The notes under the pieces were generated by a model that made no database searches, was not told the origin of the DNA, and saw nothing but the letters and a program-made list of their open reading frames with translations. This document shows, piece after piece, positions 52,229-62,677 of a stretch of DNA of 64,000 nt (the first letter of the stretch is position 1; the number at the start of each line of letters is the position of its first letter). The position numbers and the translations under genes were made by a program. The DNA comes from Arcobacter sp. LA11 (GTDB lineage Bacteria > Campylobacterota > Campylobacteria > Campylobacterales > Arcobacteraceae): contig NZ_BDIR01000001.1 of assembly GCF_001895145.1 (NCBI RefSeq), forward strand, positions 186,001 through 250,000, read 5' to 3'.

Positions 52229-53045
52229 TATTTTAGAAAAATTAAAAGAAGGCTCACTAGTTCCATTTTTAGGAATGGGAGTTTTTAAAGAAACAGTAGC
52301 AAAAGATGGAAGTATATTACCATTTGATAGTGATTCAATGATTTTAGCATTAAATAATGGACGAGCAATGAGTCCAAGACTAATGTATGAATATAGTCGT
52401 GCTGCAATGAGCTTAGAGCAAAGAAAAGGTAGAGATTTTATAGTTCAAATGACAAATCATATTTTTTCTTCAAAAGAGTATGAGCTTCCAAGTGCTTATA
52501 CTTGGTTATCAACGATAAAACCCAAATACGTAATAGATACAAATATGGATGATAGTTTACAAAAAATATATAGTGATGTTGAACATTTTTTAATTACAGG
52601 AGTTTCAAGAATTACTGCTGATTATGATAGATTTGTGATTTATAAATATGAACCTGCAACTTCTAATTATACAAAAATAGAAAAAGAAGCCCTAAGTCTT
52701 GATTTACCAATATTATTTAAACCTATGGGGACAACAAAGCCTGAGATGAATTTTATTGTATCAGATGCAGATTTCGTTGATTGGTTAACAGAAGCCATGG
52801 GTGGTTTTGCATTACCTCCAATCCTAAAAGAGTTTAGGTCAGATAAAGAGTATTTATTTATGGGAGTTGATTTCTCAAAAGATACTTTCAGAATGGTTGC
52901 AAATGAAATAACCATAGGATTAAAAGGTGGGATTACACTTTTAGATAAAGAAGAATTAACTAAAAAAGAGAATAAATTTATTAAAACTCATAATCTTGAG
53001 AATTTAAATATTAGTATTAATGAATTTATAAAAAGCAATGTCTAG
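52221..53045 (+). CDS. SIR2-like protein in the nifA operon
   Basis: A 274-aa protein with SIR2-family features: GSLVPFLGMGV near 11-21 (nucleotide-binding loop), YVIDTNMDD near 104-112, and LFKPMGTTKP near 165-174. The catalytic His of classical sirtuins is not evident, so it is more like the SIR2-like/NADase group than a deacetylase. It overlaps both neighbours by 8 bp. NAD-linked control of nitrogenase or NifA is a possible role. Confidence 0.65.
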   Translation: MDNILEKLKEGSLVPFLGMGVFKETVAKDGSILPFDSDSMILALNNGRAMSPRLMYEYSRAAMSLEQRKGRDFIVQMTNHIFSSKEYELPSAYTWLSTIKPKYVIDTNMDDSLQKIYSDVEHFLITGVSRITADYDRFVIYKYEPATSNYTKIEKEALSLDLPILFKPMGTTKPEMNFIVSDADFVDWLTEAMGGFALPPILKEFRSDKEYLFMGVDFSKDTFRMVANEITIGLKGGITLLDKEELTKKENKFIKTHNLENLNISINEFIKSNV

Positions 53046-54285
53046 TACAACAAATTCCTGTGACTTCTGCGGAAAAGAGATAAAAGAAGTTAAAAAGATT
53101 TTTAGTAGCGAAACAGCTCATATTTGTGATGAATGTATTACTATGTGTTCAAAAGTCCTTGATAAAGAAATAATACAAGAATCAAAAAAAGAGTTTCAAA
53201 AGGGTTTAAATGTTCCTATAAAAATAAAAGAGCATTTAGATGAATATGTAATTGGTCAAGATGATGCCAAAAAAGTCCTTGCTGTTGCACTTTATAATCA
53301 TTACAAAAGAATAGATAAACCAATAGTCAAAAATGTCGAGCTTGAAAAATCAAATATTATGTTAATTGGGCCAACAGGTTCAGGAAAAACTTTACTTGCT
53401 AAATCTCTTGCAAAGATAATGGATGTTCCTTTTGCAGTTGCTGATGCAACTGCTTTAACAGAAGCTGGTTATGTTGGAGAAGATGTTGAATCAATCTTAT
53501 CTAGACTTCTTGCTGCTGCTGATTTTGATTTAGAAAAAGCAAAACGAGGGATTGTATATATTGATGAAATTGATAAAATTGCAAATAAAAGTGAAAGTGC
53601 TACAAGTGGAAGGGATGTTAGTGGTGAAGGAGTACAGCAAGGTCTTTTAAAAATACTAGAAGGTGCAGATGTCTATGTTCCTGTAAAAGGAAGTAGAAAA
53701 AATTCAACTGCAGAGACAGTTCTTTTTGATACTACACATGTTTTATTTATTTGTGGTGGAGCTTTTGTTGGTTTACGAAAAGATAAAGAAAAAGAAAAAT
53801 CTTCTGTTATGGGGTTTGTAAATTCGGATGAAATACAAGTAGAAAAAAAAGATATAGAAGCTAAAGAGCTTATATCTTTTGGATTAATTCCTGAATTTAT
53901 TGGTAGAATTCCAGTTATTGCTGAATTGAATAAACTATCTAAAGAGGATTTAATAAAAGTTCTTACTGAGCCTAAAAATGCCATTACAAAACAATATGAG
54001 ATATTATTTGAACTAGATGGAGTAGATTTAGAATTCAATAAAGAATCACTTGATGAAATAGCAGAAATTGCTGTTGAAAAAGATGTTGGAGCAAGGGGAC
54101 TTAGAGGTATAATTGAAAAATATATGTTACCTTTACAATATACTATTCCCTCAGAAGACAATCTTGGAACATGTGTTATTACCAAAGAATATATAGAAAA
54201 TAAAGCTGAGGTTGAATTAATTTATAAAAAACCATCTACTAAAAAAGCATCAAAAAAAATTAATTATAATGATATTAAAAAATGA
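53038..54285 (+). CDS. clpX: ClpX paralogue in the nif region
   Basis: A 415-aa AAA+ unfoldase. The N-terminal zinc finger has C8, C11, C30 and C33. The Walker A is GPTGSGKT near 113-120 and Walker B VYIDEID near 173-179; [12 protein letters not shown] follows. The ClpP-docking IGF loop reads MGF. Housekeeping clpX is expected elsewhere, so this is likely a nif-specific copy, as in Azotobacter (clpX2 near nifM), where it turns over NifB/NifEN. It overlaps the SIR2-like gene by 8 bp. Confidence 0.88.
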   Translation: MSSTTNSCDFCGKEIKEVKKIFSSETAHICDECITMCSKVLDKEIIQESKKEFQKGLNVPIKIKEHLDEYVIGQDDAKKVLAVALYNHYKRIDKPIVKNVELEKSNIMLIGPTGSGKTLLAKSLAKIMDVPFAVADATALTEAGYVGEDVESILSRLLAAADFDLEKAKRGIVYIDEIDKIANKSESATSGRDVSGEGVQQGLLKILEGADVYVPVKGSRKNSTAETVLFDTTHVLFICGGAFVGLRKDKEKEKSSVMGFVNSDEIQVEKKDIEAKELISFGLIPEFIGRIPVIAELNKLSKEDLIKVLTEPKNAITKQYEILFELDGVDLEFNKESLDEIAEIAVEKDVGARGLRGIIEKYMLPLQYTIPSEDNLGTCVITKEYIENKAEVELIYKKPSTKKASKKINYNDIKK

Positions 54286-54309
54286 TTTGTTTGTTTGATA
54301 TTATTTAAA

Positions 54310-54323
54310 GGAATAATAATTGC
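54310..54323 (+). promoter_or_regulatory. Sigma-54 promoter of the second ferredoxin
   Basis: GGAATAATAATTGC, GG-N10-GC spacing exact; start near 54335, 25 bp before the ferredoxin ATG. Confidence 0.78.
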
Positions 54324-54359
54324 ATTATATTCTTCATATTTAAAGAAGAAGGATAAAAA

Positions 54360-54746
54360 ATGGCAGTTAGAATTACAGAAGAATGTATATCATGTGAAGC
54401 ATGTGCTCCGGAGTGTCCCGTTGCAGCAATATTAGAAGAAGGACATGAAAAAAATCCTTACGAAGACTTTTTTTATGTAAAACCAGAGTCTTGTGTAGAG
54501 TGTGTAGATCATGCAGATACTCCAAGATGTGCAGAAGCTTGTCCTACAGAAGGTGCAATTGTTTGGGATATGCCTTATACTGAAGATTTTAACGATTACT
54601 TTGCACTAAGAAATGAAGAAGGTATTTATAAAATTAGAGTACATAAGAAGAAAGGTTTAATGCTTCCAGAAGTAAAGTCTCAAAAGTTTATTGCAGATAT
54701 TACTATGGCTGATAGAGAGTCAGAATCAAATGTTCAAAATTTTTAA
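54360..54746 (+). CDS. 2[4Fe-4S] ferredoxin, second copy
   Basis: A 128-aa protein with CISCEACAPECPVAA (9-23) and CVECVDH, then CAEACPTEGAI near 58-68. It is a paralogue of the protein at 30993-31373, with the same long C-terminal extension (IYKIRVHKKKG). It likely carries electrons to nitrogenase. It is the last nif-linked gene on the right and is convergent with a histidine kinase. No clear terminator lies in the gap. Confidence 0.87.
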   Translation: MAVRITEECISCEACAPECPVAAILEEGHEKNPYEDFFYVKPESCVECVDHADTPRCAEACPTEGAIVWDMPYTEDFNDYFALRNEEGIYKIRVHKKKGLMLPEVKSQKFIADITMADRESESNVQNF

Positions 54747-54831
54747 ATAAAAGAACAAATGAAATAGTAGGTATTTAATAGTTGCAGGATTTGTTTATTC
54801 TCAAAGATACCAGATACTTATACTTTTAATA

Positions 54832-56796
54832 TTAATTAAGAGGAATAGTTATTGAAAATTCTGCACCTTTATACTCTTTTTCTTTATACTTAAAAGTTTT
54901 ATTTTCTACACTAATAAAGCCTTCTAAATGCTTTTGTATAATCTGATAAGTCATATATAAACCTATTCCTGTACCTTGTGATTGGTGTTTTGTTGTAAAG
55001 TAGGCTTCAAATATTTTTTCAATATTTTGTTTTGGAATTCCACCTGCATTGTCTTTTATTGTGATTATCATCTTTCCATCTTGTTCAAATTCTGAACAAT
55101 CTGAAACTTCACAATCTTGCATTTTGCATTCAGATACTCTTTTGATATCAAATAAAATGATTTTTTCATTTTGTTTACTAGTTTCAAACGCATCAATCGC
55201 ATTATTTAAGATATTAATAATTGCCTGTATTAGCTCATTTTCATAAGTAAGAATTTGAAAATTCTGAATATTTTTAATAATATGAATATTTCTATTAGAA
55301 AATCTTGAAGATGTTAATTGAACTGTTTTTTCATATAATTCTTCTGTAGTAAATTCTTTTGCTATTTTATTAGGATTAAAAAACTCTCTAAAATCATCAA
55401 TTGTTTGAGATAAATATTTTGTAGATTTTAGAATTGCATTTATTGATTCATTTTGTGTGTCTTTTGTAAGTATTCCTAAATCATCTTCTAGTTTAATTCT
55501 ACTAGTAGCAGTACTAATTAAGTTTAATGGTTGTCTCCATTGGTGAGCGATATTTCCTATCATCTCTCCCATAGAAGCCATCTTTGATTGTTGATATAAA
55601 ATCATATCTTTTTTTCTATTTGCATTTAACTCTTTTAAAATTCGTTTATTATAATTATCAAAAAACTTTTTTAGAACATCAGATATATAAGTTGCAATAA
55701 ACAATAAGAATATAGTCATCAAAAGACTTATAATCATAGTGTTTTTTAGTGATTCATCATTTATCTCTTTTAACTCTTTTTCTTTTTTATCTAGATATTT
55801 TATTAATTCTTTATCATAAAATCCAGATGCTATAGCCCACTGCCAATCTTCTAAACCTTTTATATAAGTAACTTTACTAGCAGGTTTTCCTGTTTCAGGC
55901 ATAATTGTTCCAATATACTTTATATATCCACTACCTTCTTTAGCTTTTTTTATTATTTCTTTAGTAATTTCAAAACCATTTGCATCTTTTAAGTTTAATC
56001 GATTTTTTCCTATATAAGACTCTTTTACATGAGCTAGTTGTGTTCCATCATAATCAAAAATAAAAACATATCCATTTTTTCCATAAGTAATTTTTTGAAT
56101 ATGATCTTCTATCATATGATTTTTTAAATTTTTTGTAAAATCATCGATATATTCACCTGTTCCTACAAATATACCTAAAGGCTTAAATAGTTTATTAAAA
56201 GTGATTTTTTTATATTCACCTTTTAAATCATTAGGTTTAAACCAATATAATTCATTGAAAAAAGTATCTTTCTTTTTAAGATTTTCAATCATAGTCTCTG
56301 TAATCAATTGACCTTTTTTATCTTTTGTTCCTAGTACAGATTTCCCTTCTAATTGGGGTTTTAAAGGATGAAGAACATTTTCACCTTTCATATTAAAAAT
56401 ATAAAAGTATCCTCTATCATTGTTGAATCTTATATTTCTAAGTGCTTCTTTTATAAGTTCTAAAATTTCTGTATCATCTTTATCAGAAAATTTGTTATAA
56501 ATATTTTCTATGATTGAGTAAGCTTGATTAATACTATTTTCTAAATCTTTATGTAATTCTTTTTCTAATTTAGCTTTTTCGTTAATAACATCGTTATAAA
56601 CCTTTTCTACTTGTACTTTTATAAGAGCTTTATTTGTTTCTATATAATTTTTTTTATAGACTTCTAAATCTTTTCTAAAGTTTTTTTCATTTTGTATATA
56701 AATAAGAGAGTTCACTATTATGGCAATAGTCATGATTACTACAATAGGGGAGTATTTAACAAAGTTTAAAAGTTGTTTCTCACTATTTATTAACAT
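54832..56796 (-). CDS. Cache-domain sensor histidine kinase
   Basis: A 654-aa protein. A membrane helix at 16-34, a periplasmic Cache region (about 40-345, with two similar GYFYIF/GYVFIFDY strands), a second helix at 350-370, a HisKA with IAHQWRQPLN (His near residue 416) and an HATPase (DNAGGIPKQNIEKIF, GTGIGLYM). No receiver or response regulator is adjacent, so it is an orphan kinase. It starts 3 bp after the LPP20 gene. Confidence 0.88.
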   Translation of the reverse strand: MLINSEKQLLNFVKYSPIVVIMTIAIIVNSLIYIQNEKNFRKDLEVYKKNYIETNKALIKVQVEKVYNDVINEKAKLEKELHKDLENSINQAYSIIENIYNKFSDKDDTEILELIKEALRNIRFNNDRGYFYIFNMKGENVLHPLKPQLEGKSVLGTKDKKGQLITETMIENLKKKDTFFNELYWFKPNDLKGEYKKITFNKLFKPLGIFVGTGEYIDDFTKNLKNHMIEDHIQKITYGKNGYVFIFDYDGTQLAHVKESYIGKNRLNLKDANGFEITKEIIKKAKEGSGYIKYIGTIMPETGKPASKVTYIKGLEDWQWAIASGFYDKELIKYLDKKEKELKEINDESLKNTMIISLLMTIFLLFIATYISDVLKKFFDNYNKRILKELNANRKKDMILYQQSKMASMGEMIGNIAHQWRQPLNLISTATSRIKLEDDLGILTKDTQNESINAILKSTKYLSQTIDDFREFFNPNKIAKEFTTEELYEKTVQLTSSRFSNRNIHIIKNIQNFQILTYENELIQAIINILNNAIDAFETSKQNEKIILFDIKRVSECKMQDCEVSDCSEFEQDGKMIITIKDNAGGIPKQNIEKIFEAYFTTKHQSQGTGIGLYMTYQIIQKHLEGFISVENKTFKYKEKEYKGAEFSITIPLN

Positions 56797-56799
56797 GAA

Positions 56800-57360
56800 T
56801 TATTGCTCTAACATAATACTTATGTCTTTTTTCGCTCTATTTGATAGAAAGTTTTTATATAAAGTCTGATTTACTTTGAATAATAATTTACTATTATTTT
56901 GAATTTGTTCTGTAACAATATCAGAAGCTACAGAAATCTGAACAAAAAGTTCATTATCTGAACTTACCCAAGTATTTATAACCTTAGAATGAGTCAATGC
57001 TTTTAGCGATATATGCTCTGCAAATTTTTTAATATCTTTATCATAAGTTAGAGCATCACTAGTCTCTTCATCATAATCTCTATAAAGTTTAAGTACTTTA
57101 ATGTAAATCTTTTTTGTAAGGTTATGGCTTGCATTGATAAGTGCTCTTTGTCTATGAAAGTTAAACTCTTTTTTATCAATATTAGTTGTTGCTCCAATCT
57201 GCGTTATATAGCCTTTTTTTTCAGGATTTGTTAACCAATCAGGACTATTAGCTGGTAATACTACTTCTTTTTTAGATGTAGTCGTATTACTTGAAAAAGG
57301 GTAAAAACAACCTCCTAAAAGAAGAGATATTATAATTGATAAAAAAAGAGTTTTTTTCAT
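56800..57360 (-). CDS. LPP20-family lipoprotein
   Basis: A 186-aa protein with a lipobox LLLGGC (Cys at 18). After PDWLTNPEKKGYITQIGATT, the LPP20 family pattern, come helices typical of the fold. LPP20 lipoproteins are common in Campylobacterota and sit in the outer membrane. It appears co-transcribed with the histidine kinase. Confidence 0.8.
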   Translation of the reverse strand: MKKTLFLSIIISLLLGGCFYPFSSNTTTSKKEVVLPANSPDWLTNPEKKGYITQIGATTNIDKKEFNFHRQRALINASHNLTKKIYIKVLKLYRDYDEETSDALTYDKDIKKFAEHISLKALTHSKVINTWVSSDNELFVQISVASDIVTEQIQNNSKLLFKVNQTLYKNFLSNRAKKDISIMLEQ

Positions 57361-57393
57361 TTAGTTTTTCCTATATATTTAAATAGCTTTAGT

Positions 57394-58563
57394 CTAGTTA
57401 TCAGTAAATTTTTTGATAATTTTTCTAGATTTTGCTAGTGCTTTTTTACTTGAGTTTTTATCAAATGTCAAAGCTACGGCCATTCTTCTACCTACATGTG
57501 ACTGAGGTTTTCCAAATACTCTTACAAATGAATCTTTTGTAAAAGCACTTTTTTCAATTTTTATTTCTGGATTAAAAGTATCATTTTTTGCTTTATACGC
57601 AGCACTTGCCCCTGCACCATAATCAATATAATCTAAAGGCAATCCTAATACTGCTCTAACATGAAGTGCAAACTCACTTTGAGATTGAGTAATCATAGTA
57701 ACCATCCCTGTATCATGAGGTCTTGGACTTACTTCTGAGAAGTATACTTCATCACCTTTTACAAACATTTCTACACCAAAAATACCACGACCACCTAAAC
57801 CATCAGTTACAGTTTTAGCAATCTTTTGTGCACTTTTTTTAGCTTTTTTACTCATATCCATTGGTTGCCATGAGAAAATATAGTCACCATCTTGTTGTAT
57901 ATGTCCAATTGGTTCACAAAATACAGTTTGTTTTTCATTTCTAACTGTAAGCATTGTAATTTCATAATCAAATTTAACAAATGCTTCAACGATTAACTCA
58001 CTTGCATCACCTCTGGCTTCTTTTGCAATTTCCCATGAAGCTTTTAAATCTTTTTTACTTTTTGCAACACTTTGACCATGTCCTGATGAACTCATAACAG
58101 GTTTAATAACACAAGGGAAACCCATGTTTTTTGCAGCTTTTTGTAAGCCTTCAAAAGTAGAAACAAATTCGTATGGACCAGTTTTTACTTTTAGTTCTTC
58201 TGCTGCAAACTGACGAATATTTTTTCTATTCATTGTTTTATTTACTGCATCAGCATTTGGAATAACATGAAAACCTTCTTTTTCAGCAGTAAAAAGAGCT
58301 TCAATATTGATTGCTTCAACTTCAGGTAAAATATAAGTTGGTTTTTCTTTTCTTATTACATCTAAAATTTCGTTTTCATTTTTCATGTTTATAGTATAAG
58401 CTCTATTTGCTACAAGTTGTGCGGGAGCATTGTTATAACTATCAACTGCGATTGTTTCAATACCAAGCCTTTGAGCTTCTATGATAACTTCTTTACCAAG
58501 TTCTCCACTTCCTAGAAGCATGATTTTAATTGAATCAGATTTTAGAGGTGCTGTAAATTTCAT
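57394..58563 (-). CDS. purT: Phosphoribosylglycinamide formyltransferase 2 (PurT)
   Basis: A 389-aa ATP-grasp enzyme. [19 protein letters not shown] at the start, [15 protein letters not shown] in the middle and [14 protein letters not shown] near 275-290 match PurT, which uses formate and ATP to formylate GAR in purine synthesis. Length is normal (about 390). Start overlaps the Bax-like gene by 4 bp. Confidence 0.95.
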   Translation of the reverse strand: MKFTAPLKSDSIKIMLLGSGELGKEVIIEAQRLGIETIAVDSYNNAPAQLVANRAYTINMKNENEILDVIRKEKPTYILPEVEAINIEALFTAEKEGFHVIPNADAVNKTMNRKNIRQFAAEELKVKTGPYEFVSTFEGLQKAAKNMGFPCVIKPVMSSSGHGQSVAKSKKDLKASWEIAKEARGDASELIVEAFVKFDYEITMLTVRNEKQTVFCEPIGHIQQDGDYIFSWQPMDMSKKAKKSAQKIAKTVTDGLGGRGIFGVEMFVKGDEVYFSEVSPRPHDTGMVTMITQSQSEFALHVRAVLGLPLDYIDYGAGASAAYKAKNDTFNPEIKIEKSAFTKDSFVRVFGKPQSHVGRRMAVALTFDKNSSKKALAKSRKIIKKFTDN

Positions 58564-59327
58564 TTTTTTCCTTCTTTTTGTATTAATTCTTCATTTTCTT
58601 TTTTGATTTTTGCTTGAAAATTTTTATCAAAGTTTATAAGTTTATTTTTTCTAATAATTGCTTTTAAAATTTTTACATAATTATGTCCAATACCTGAATA
58701 TTTTGACATTGTGGCACTTAATTTCATCCCATCTACAAGTTTTCCTGCTGTTCTCATTTGTTTTCTTTTTAATCTAAACTCATAGTATGCCCCTGTACGA
58801 TTTAAGTTTTTCATATATGCTTTAATAGAAGCTTGTAAGTTTGGAAAAATCCTTATAAAATGCTTTTTCCCAGAAGCTCGTCTAAGTGGCATCATCCCAA
58901 TTGCAGGATTGTATGTCCAGTGACCAAAAATATTATTTGCTTTTTTAAAAAATCTACTTTTACCCCAACCACTCTCTGTCGCAGCTTGTGCTAAAGCCAT
59001 AGATGGAGGAATAATATCAATTCTTTCTAAATATCTTGAATAGTTATATATATTCTGTACTTTATATTTGATTTGTAAATCTTTTAATTTTTTATACTCT
59101 TCAGAGTTAGGGTCTAAATTTTTATTTTTATTTAGAGATTTAACAAAAGCTCTTTCTTTCAAAATTTCTCTATTTTCTATTTCAATTCTTTCATTAAAAT
59201 AGTTAAAGAAATAATCTTTTTGTTGTGCTATAGGTAGTTTATAGTAACTTTTTGGAAAGCCAGCATCTGCATTAAGTGTAATTAATAATGCAGATACTAA
59301 GATTAATATTTTAAATAAATTTTTCAT
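58560..59327 (-). CDS. Bax-like glucosaminidase
   Basis: A 255-aa protein with a signal peptide (1-22). [19 protein letters not shown] near 92-110 contains the catalytic Glu of the glucosaminidase (lysozyme-like) domain, and NNIFGHW follows. Such enzymes cut peptidoglycan sugars. It overlaps purT by 4 bp and starts at the dapF stop. Confidence 0.82.
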   Translation of the reverse strand: MKNLFKILILVSALLITLNADAGFPKSYYKLPIAQQKDYFFNYFNERIEIENREILKERAFVKSLNKNKNLDPNSEEYKKLKDLQIKYKVQNIYNYSRYLERIDIIPPSMALAQAATESGWGKSRFFKKANNIFGHWTYNPAIGMMPLRRASGKKHFIRIFPNLQASIKAYMKNLNRTGAYYEFRLKRKQMRTAGKLVDGMKLSATMSKYSGIGHNYVKILKAIIRKNKLINFDKNFQAKIKKENEELIQKEGKK

Positions 59328-60064
59328 TATATTGAAGCTGTAAAAATCTGTTTTACAGCACCTTTAAAATATATTTTTTCTGATATTTTTGAAATAGTTA
59401 ATTCTTCTTCACTTTTTGGATAAACAAAAGTTTTGTTTTCTACTAAATCTAAATCATTAGCTCTTATAAAACAAGCAACCATTCCTGTTCCACAAGCAAG
59501 AGTTTCACCCTCTACACCTCTTTCATATGTTCTAACTTTTATAATGCCATTTTCGATTTTTGCAAAGTTTACATTTGCGTTGTGTTCATATCTCATTTTT
59601 GCACATAAATCATGGTCATATTTTTCTAAATCATCAACAATAGTTACTAAGTGAGGAACTCCTGTATCAATTAGGTACCAAGTAAAACCTTCTTGTTGAA
59701 ACTCTTCTTTTATAACAACAGGTTTTGTCATTTGAGATTCAACAATATTATCATCTACTTCTGATTCAATTAGTCCAGCTTCAGTTAAAAATTTCATTTG
59801 TGATGAAGCTAAACCGTTATTGTATGCATAGTGTGCTACAGCTCTAGTTGCATTTCCACACATTGCAGCATCACTTCCATCACTATTATAAAATTGCCAT
59901 TTAAAATCTGCTTCATCACAAGGCAATAGTACAACAAAACCATCTGCTCCTATTCCTTCTGTTCTATTACATAATCTTATTGCATCTTCAGTATAGTCTT
60001 TTTCAATAAATGTATGAAAAATTACAAAATCATTTCCACTTGCAGAATATTTTGTATATGTCAT
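59327..60064 (-). CDS. dapF: Diaminopimelate epimerase DapF
   Basis: A 245-aa protein with the two catalytic cysteines in AAMCGNATRA (near 70) and LACGTGMVA (near 190), and SGNDFVIF at the start. It converts LL- to meso-diaminopimelate for lysine and peptidoglycan. It is coupled to coaE by a 4-bp overlap. Confidence 0.95.
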   Translation of the reverse strand: MTYTKYSASGNDFVIFHTFIEKDYTEDAIRLCNRTEGIGADGFVVLLPCDEADFKWQFYNSDGSDAAMCGNATRAVAHYAYNNGLASSQMKFLTEAGLIESEVDDNIVESQMTKPVVIKEEFQQEGFTWYLIDTGVPHLVTIVDDLEKYDHDLCAKMRYEHNANVNFAKIENGIIKVRTYERGVEGETLACGTGMVACFIRANDLDLVENKTFVYPKSEEELTISKISEKIYFKGAVKQIFTASI

Positions 60065-60651
60065 AAAATCTCCTTAATGATTCTTTCTACTTCTCTTTGC
60101 AAATTTTTTAAATTTGAAGAGTTATCAATTACTAAATCAGCTAAATCTTTTTTCTTTTCTATATCCATTTGATTAGATATTTTAAGCGCTGCTTCTTCTT
60201 CATTGATACCATCCCTTTGCATTAATCTTTGAATTTGTAACTCTTTTGGCGTATAAATTACTAAAGATTTTGGTATTGGATAATGCATCTTTTCAAAAAA
60301 TAGTGGAATATCTATGAAATAGGGTTTATTTTGTTTTTCAAATATTGCAGCTTCTTTTATAATCTCTTCTTTTATCAAAGGATGTATAAAAGCTTCTAGT
60401 TTTAATTTTTCTTCTTCATTTGAAAAAATTATTCTACCTAGGTTTTTTCTTAGAACTTTTCCATTCTCTACAAACTCATTTCCAAACATTTGGGCAATTT
60501 TGCCACTATGCATATCAAGTAGCTTATGGGCTATTTTATCTGCATCAATTGTAAGAAAACCATGAAGTTTTAGTAGATTACAAACTGTACTTTTACCTGT
60601 CGCAATTCCACCTGTTAAAGCTATTGCATGTTTAAATAAATCATTACTCAT
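60061..60651 (-). CDS. coaE: Dephospho-CoA kinase CoaE
   Basis: A 196-aa kinase. The P loop is GGIATGKSTV (14-23), followed by DADKIAHKLL and IDIPLFFEK near 112-120. It makes CoA from dephospho-CoA, the last step of CoA synthesis. It is coupled to dapF downstream. Confidence 0.95.
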   Translation of the reverse strand: MSNDLFKHAIALTGGIATGKSTVCNLLKLHGFLTIDADKIAHKLLDMHSGKIAQMFGNEFVENGKVLRKNLGRIIFSNEEEKLKLEAFIHPLIKEEIIKEAAIFEKQNKPYFIDIPLFFEKMHYPIPKSLVIYTPKELQIQRLMQRDGINEEEAALKISNQMDIEKKKDLADLVIDNSSNLKNLQREVERIIKEIL

Positions 60652-60712
60652 AGTAGTTATATTACTATAATAATGATTTATTTAACTTTATTTAAGTTTT
60701 TAGAAGAGTTGC

Positions 60713-61255
60713 TTATCTTTTTGCGATACCAGTAAGTGCTTTATGTTGACCTGCTGGAAATACAAAAGATGCATGATGAATTTCTGTAGAATAGTATTCT
60801 AAATCACTTAATAAATCTGATCTTTGTAATACAATATCTGCTGTTGGGTGATATTTTTTAGAAGCTAAAATGGCAGTTGAATGTCCAAATCTAAATGGCA
60901 TTGCAATCCAAAAGTTTCTTCCCACAAGTTCTAAATCTTCTTTTAGTTCATTACTATCGTTACTAAAGCTTGATGTTTTAAATGTAATAACACCGTCATC
61001 TTTTAATACTCTTTCAATATTTGCTAATAACATTTCATCAAGTTTTACATCAGTAAAGATTATTACATCAATATTTTTTTCATTTTTAGAAGTTAAAAGT
61101 GATACATCACCAAACTCAATATTTCCTGTATGCTTTGAAGCTTCTTTCTTTAAATTTTCAGTTGAATTTCCAATTATTAAAACATTTTGAGCTTCTTTAT
61201 GAGTACAAAGTGGAGTATGCACCATCATTTCATTAAAAGTTTGATTATCTCTCAT
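60713..61255 (-). CDS. Short spermidine synthase-like protein
   Basis: A 180-aa protein. NEMMVHTPLCTHKEAQNVLIIGN is the SpeE-like start with a SAM-type nucleotide loop, and the C-terminal STEIHHASFVFPAGQHKAL matches polyamine synthases. SpeE is usually 260-300 aa, so the N-terminal substrate-binding part is missing. The catalytic Asp pattern is weak, and activity is uncertain. Confidence 0.7.
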   Translation of the reverse strand: MRDNQTFNEMMVHTPLCTHKEAQNVLIIGNSTENLKKEASKHTGNIEFGDVSLLTSKNEKNIDVIIFTDVKLDEMLLANIERVLKDDGVITFKTSSFSNDSNELKEDLELVGRNFWIAMPFRFGHSTAILASKKYHPTADIVLQRSDLLSDLEYYSTEIHHASFVFPAGQHKALTGIAKR

Positions 61256-61328
61256 TTATGAATGTCCTTATTTTTTATAAAATTTTGGATATAATACCAA
61301 AAAATTTTTAAATTACAAGGATAAATTA

Positions 61329-61553
61329 ATGTGTGCTGAAAAATTACAGCGTATTTTAATGGCAATAGTATTAACGGTATCACTTTTTTTACTTTTAAAT
61401 GGTTCTATTTTTGGAATTGTTTTACAAGTATTTGTGATTTCAATGGTTTTAATATGGGCATTCACAGATTTTTGTCCTTCTCTTTGGGCATTTAAAAAAA
61501 TGTTTGGAGCTTGTGAAAAAAAAGAAAATAAGGAAAATAATGGCAACAGTTAG
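61329..61553 (+). CDS. DUF2892 (YgaP-like) membrane protein
   Basis: A 74-aa protein with two hydrophobic helices (about 10-26 and 28-46) and the family end DFCPSLWAFKKMFGAC. DUF2892 proteins are small inner-membrane proteins often linked to rhodanese domains. It overlaps the purM start by 14 bp. Confidence 0.78.
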   Translation: MCAEKLQRILMAIVLTVSLFLLLNGSIFGIVLQVFVISMVLIWAFTDFCPSLWAFKKMFGACEKKENKENNGNS

Positions 61554-62535
61554 TTACAAAGATGCTGGCGTAGATATCGATGCAGGAAATCAATTTGTAG
61601 AGAATATTAAACCTCTTGTTAAATCAACGATGATTCCAGGAGTACTTGGTGGAATTGGTTCATTTGCAGGTGCATTTGAACTTCCAACAGGATACAAAGA
61701 ACCTGTAATTCTTTCTGGAACAGATGGAGTTGGAACAAAATTAAAATTAGCAATTGATTCTAAAAAATTTGATACAGTTGGTATTGACTTAGTAGCTATG
61801 TGTACAAATGATTTATTATGTAACTTTGGAGAGCCATTATTCTTCTTGGATTATTATGCAACTGCAAAGCTTGAAGTTGATGAAGCTACTGATGTTGTAA
61901 AAGGTATTGCAGAGGGTTGTATTAGATCTGAGTGTTCATTAGTTGGTGGAGAAACTGCTGAGATGCCAGGTATGTACAAAGAAGGTGATTTTGATTTAGC
62001 TGGTTTTTGTGTTGGTATTGCGGAAAAAGCAGAGTTAAATAGGATTGAAAGAATTGAAGCTGGTGATACACTAATTGCACTTCCAAGTTCTGGTATCCAC
62101 TCAAATGGTTTTTCACTTGTAAGAAAGCTTCTTTTAGAAAAATTAGGAATGTCTTTAGAAGATGAGTTTGATGGAAAACTATTAAAAGATGTATTATTAG
62201 AACCAACAAGAATTTATGTAAAAGAATTCAAAGCAAACAAAGAACACATCAATGCCTTAGCACATATTACAGGTGGTGGTATTACAGAAAATTTACCAAG
62301 AGTTTTACCTGATAATTTTAAAGCAGTTGTAAAAAGAGATGCTATTAAAGTATTACCAATTTTTGAATTTATGGGACAGTTTGTAGAAACAGAAGAGATG
62401 TATAGAACATTTAATATGGGTGTTGGTATGGTTCTTGTTGTTAATCCTGCAAATGTAGATGCTGTACTTGCAAACACTGATGGATATGTTATTGGTGAGA
62501 TTGCAAATGGTGAAAAAGGTGTAGAGTTTATTTAA
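61540..62535 (+). CDS. purM: Phosphoribosylformylglycinamidine cyclo-ligase PurM
   Basis: A 331-aa protein. MATVSYKDAGVDIDAGNQFV, then SGTDGVGTKLKLA and VGGETAEMPGMY match PurM (AIR synthase). I place the start at ATG 61540 with AAGGA; a longer frame from 61504 would add 12 residues without support. A terminator follows. Confidence 0.95.
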   Translation: MATVSYKDAGVDIDAGNQFVENIKPLVKSTMIPGVLGGIGSFAGAFELPTGYKEPVILSGTDGVGTKLKLAIDSKKFDTVGIDLVAMCTNDLLCNFGEPLFFLDYYATAKLEVDEATDVVKGIAEGCIRSECSLVGGETAEMPGMYKEGDFDLAGFCVGIAEKAELNRIERIEAGDTLIALPSSGIHSNGFSLVRKLLLEKLGMSLEDEFDGKLLKDVLLEPTRIYVKEFKANKEHINALAHITGGGITENLPRVLPDNFKAVVKRDAIKVLPIFEFMGQFVETEEMYRTFNMGVGMVLVVNPANVDAVLANTDGYVIGEIANGEKGVEFI

Positions 62536-62559
62536 TATAAAATCTTAAATAATTTATAA

Positions 62560-62590
62560 AAAGGGTAGCCAAGATGGTTACCCTTTTTTT
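62560..62590 (+). terminator. Terminator after purM
   Basis: AAGGGTAGCC pairs with GGTTACCCTT around AAGAT (one G-U pair) and is followed by a T run. It is a typical rho-independent terminator. Confidence 0.88.
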
Positions 62591-62677
62591 ATGTCTAAAT
62601 TTTTTTATGAGTATTAACTTATCATATCTTTTTCACATCCTTTAAGTATTCTTATACTTGAGACGAAGGAGAAAGTA

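Noticed and set aside
54771-54815. Terminator between the second ferredoxin and the histidine kinase
   Set aside because: Only a GGTAT/ATACC match with a long loop and no T run.
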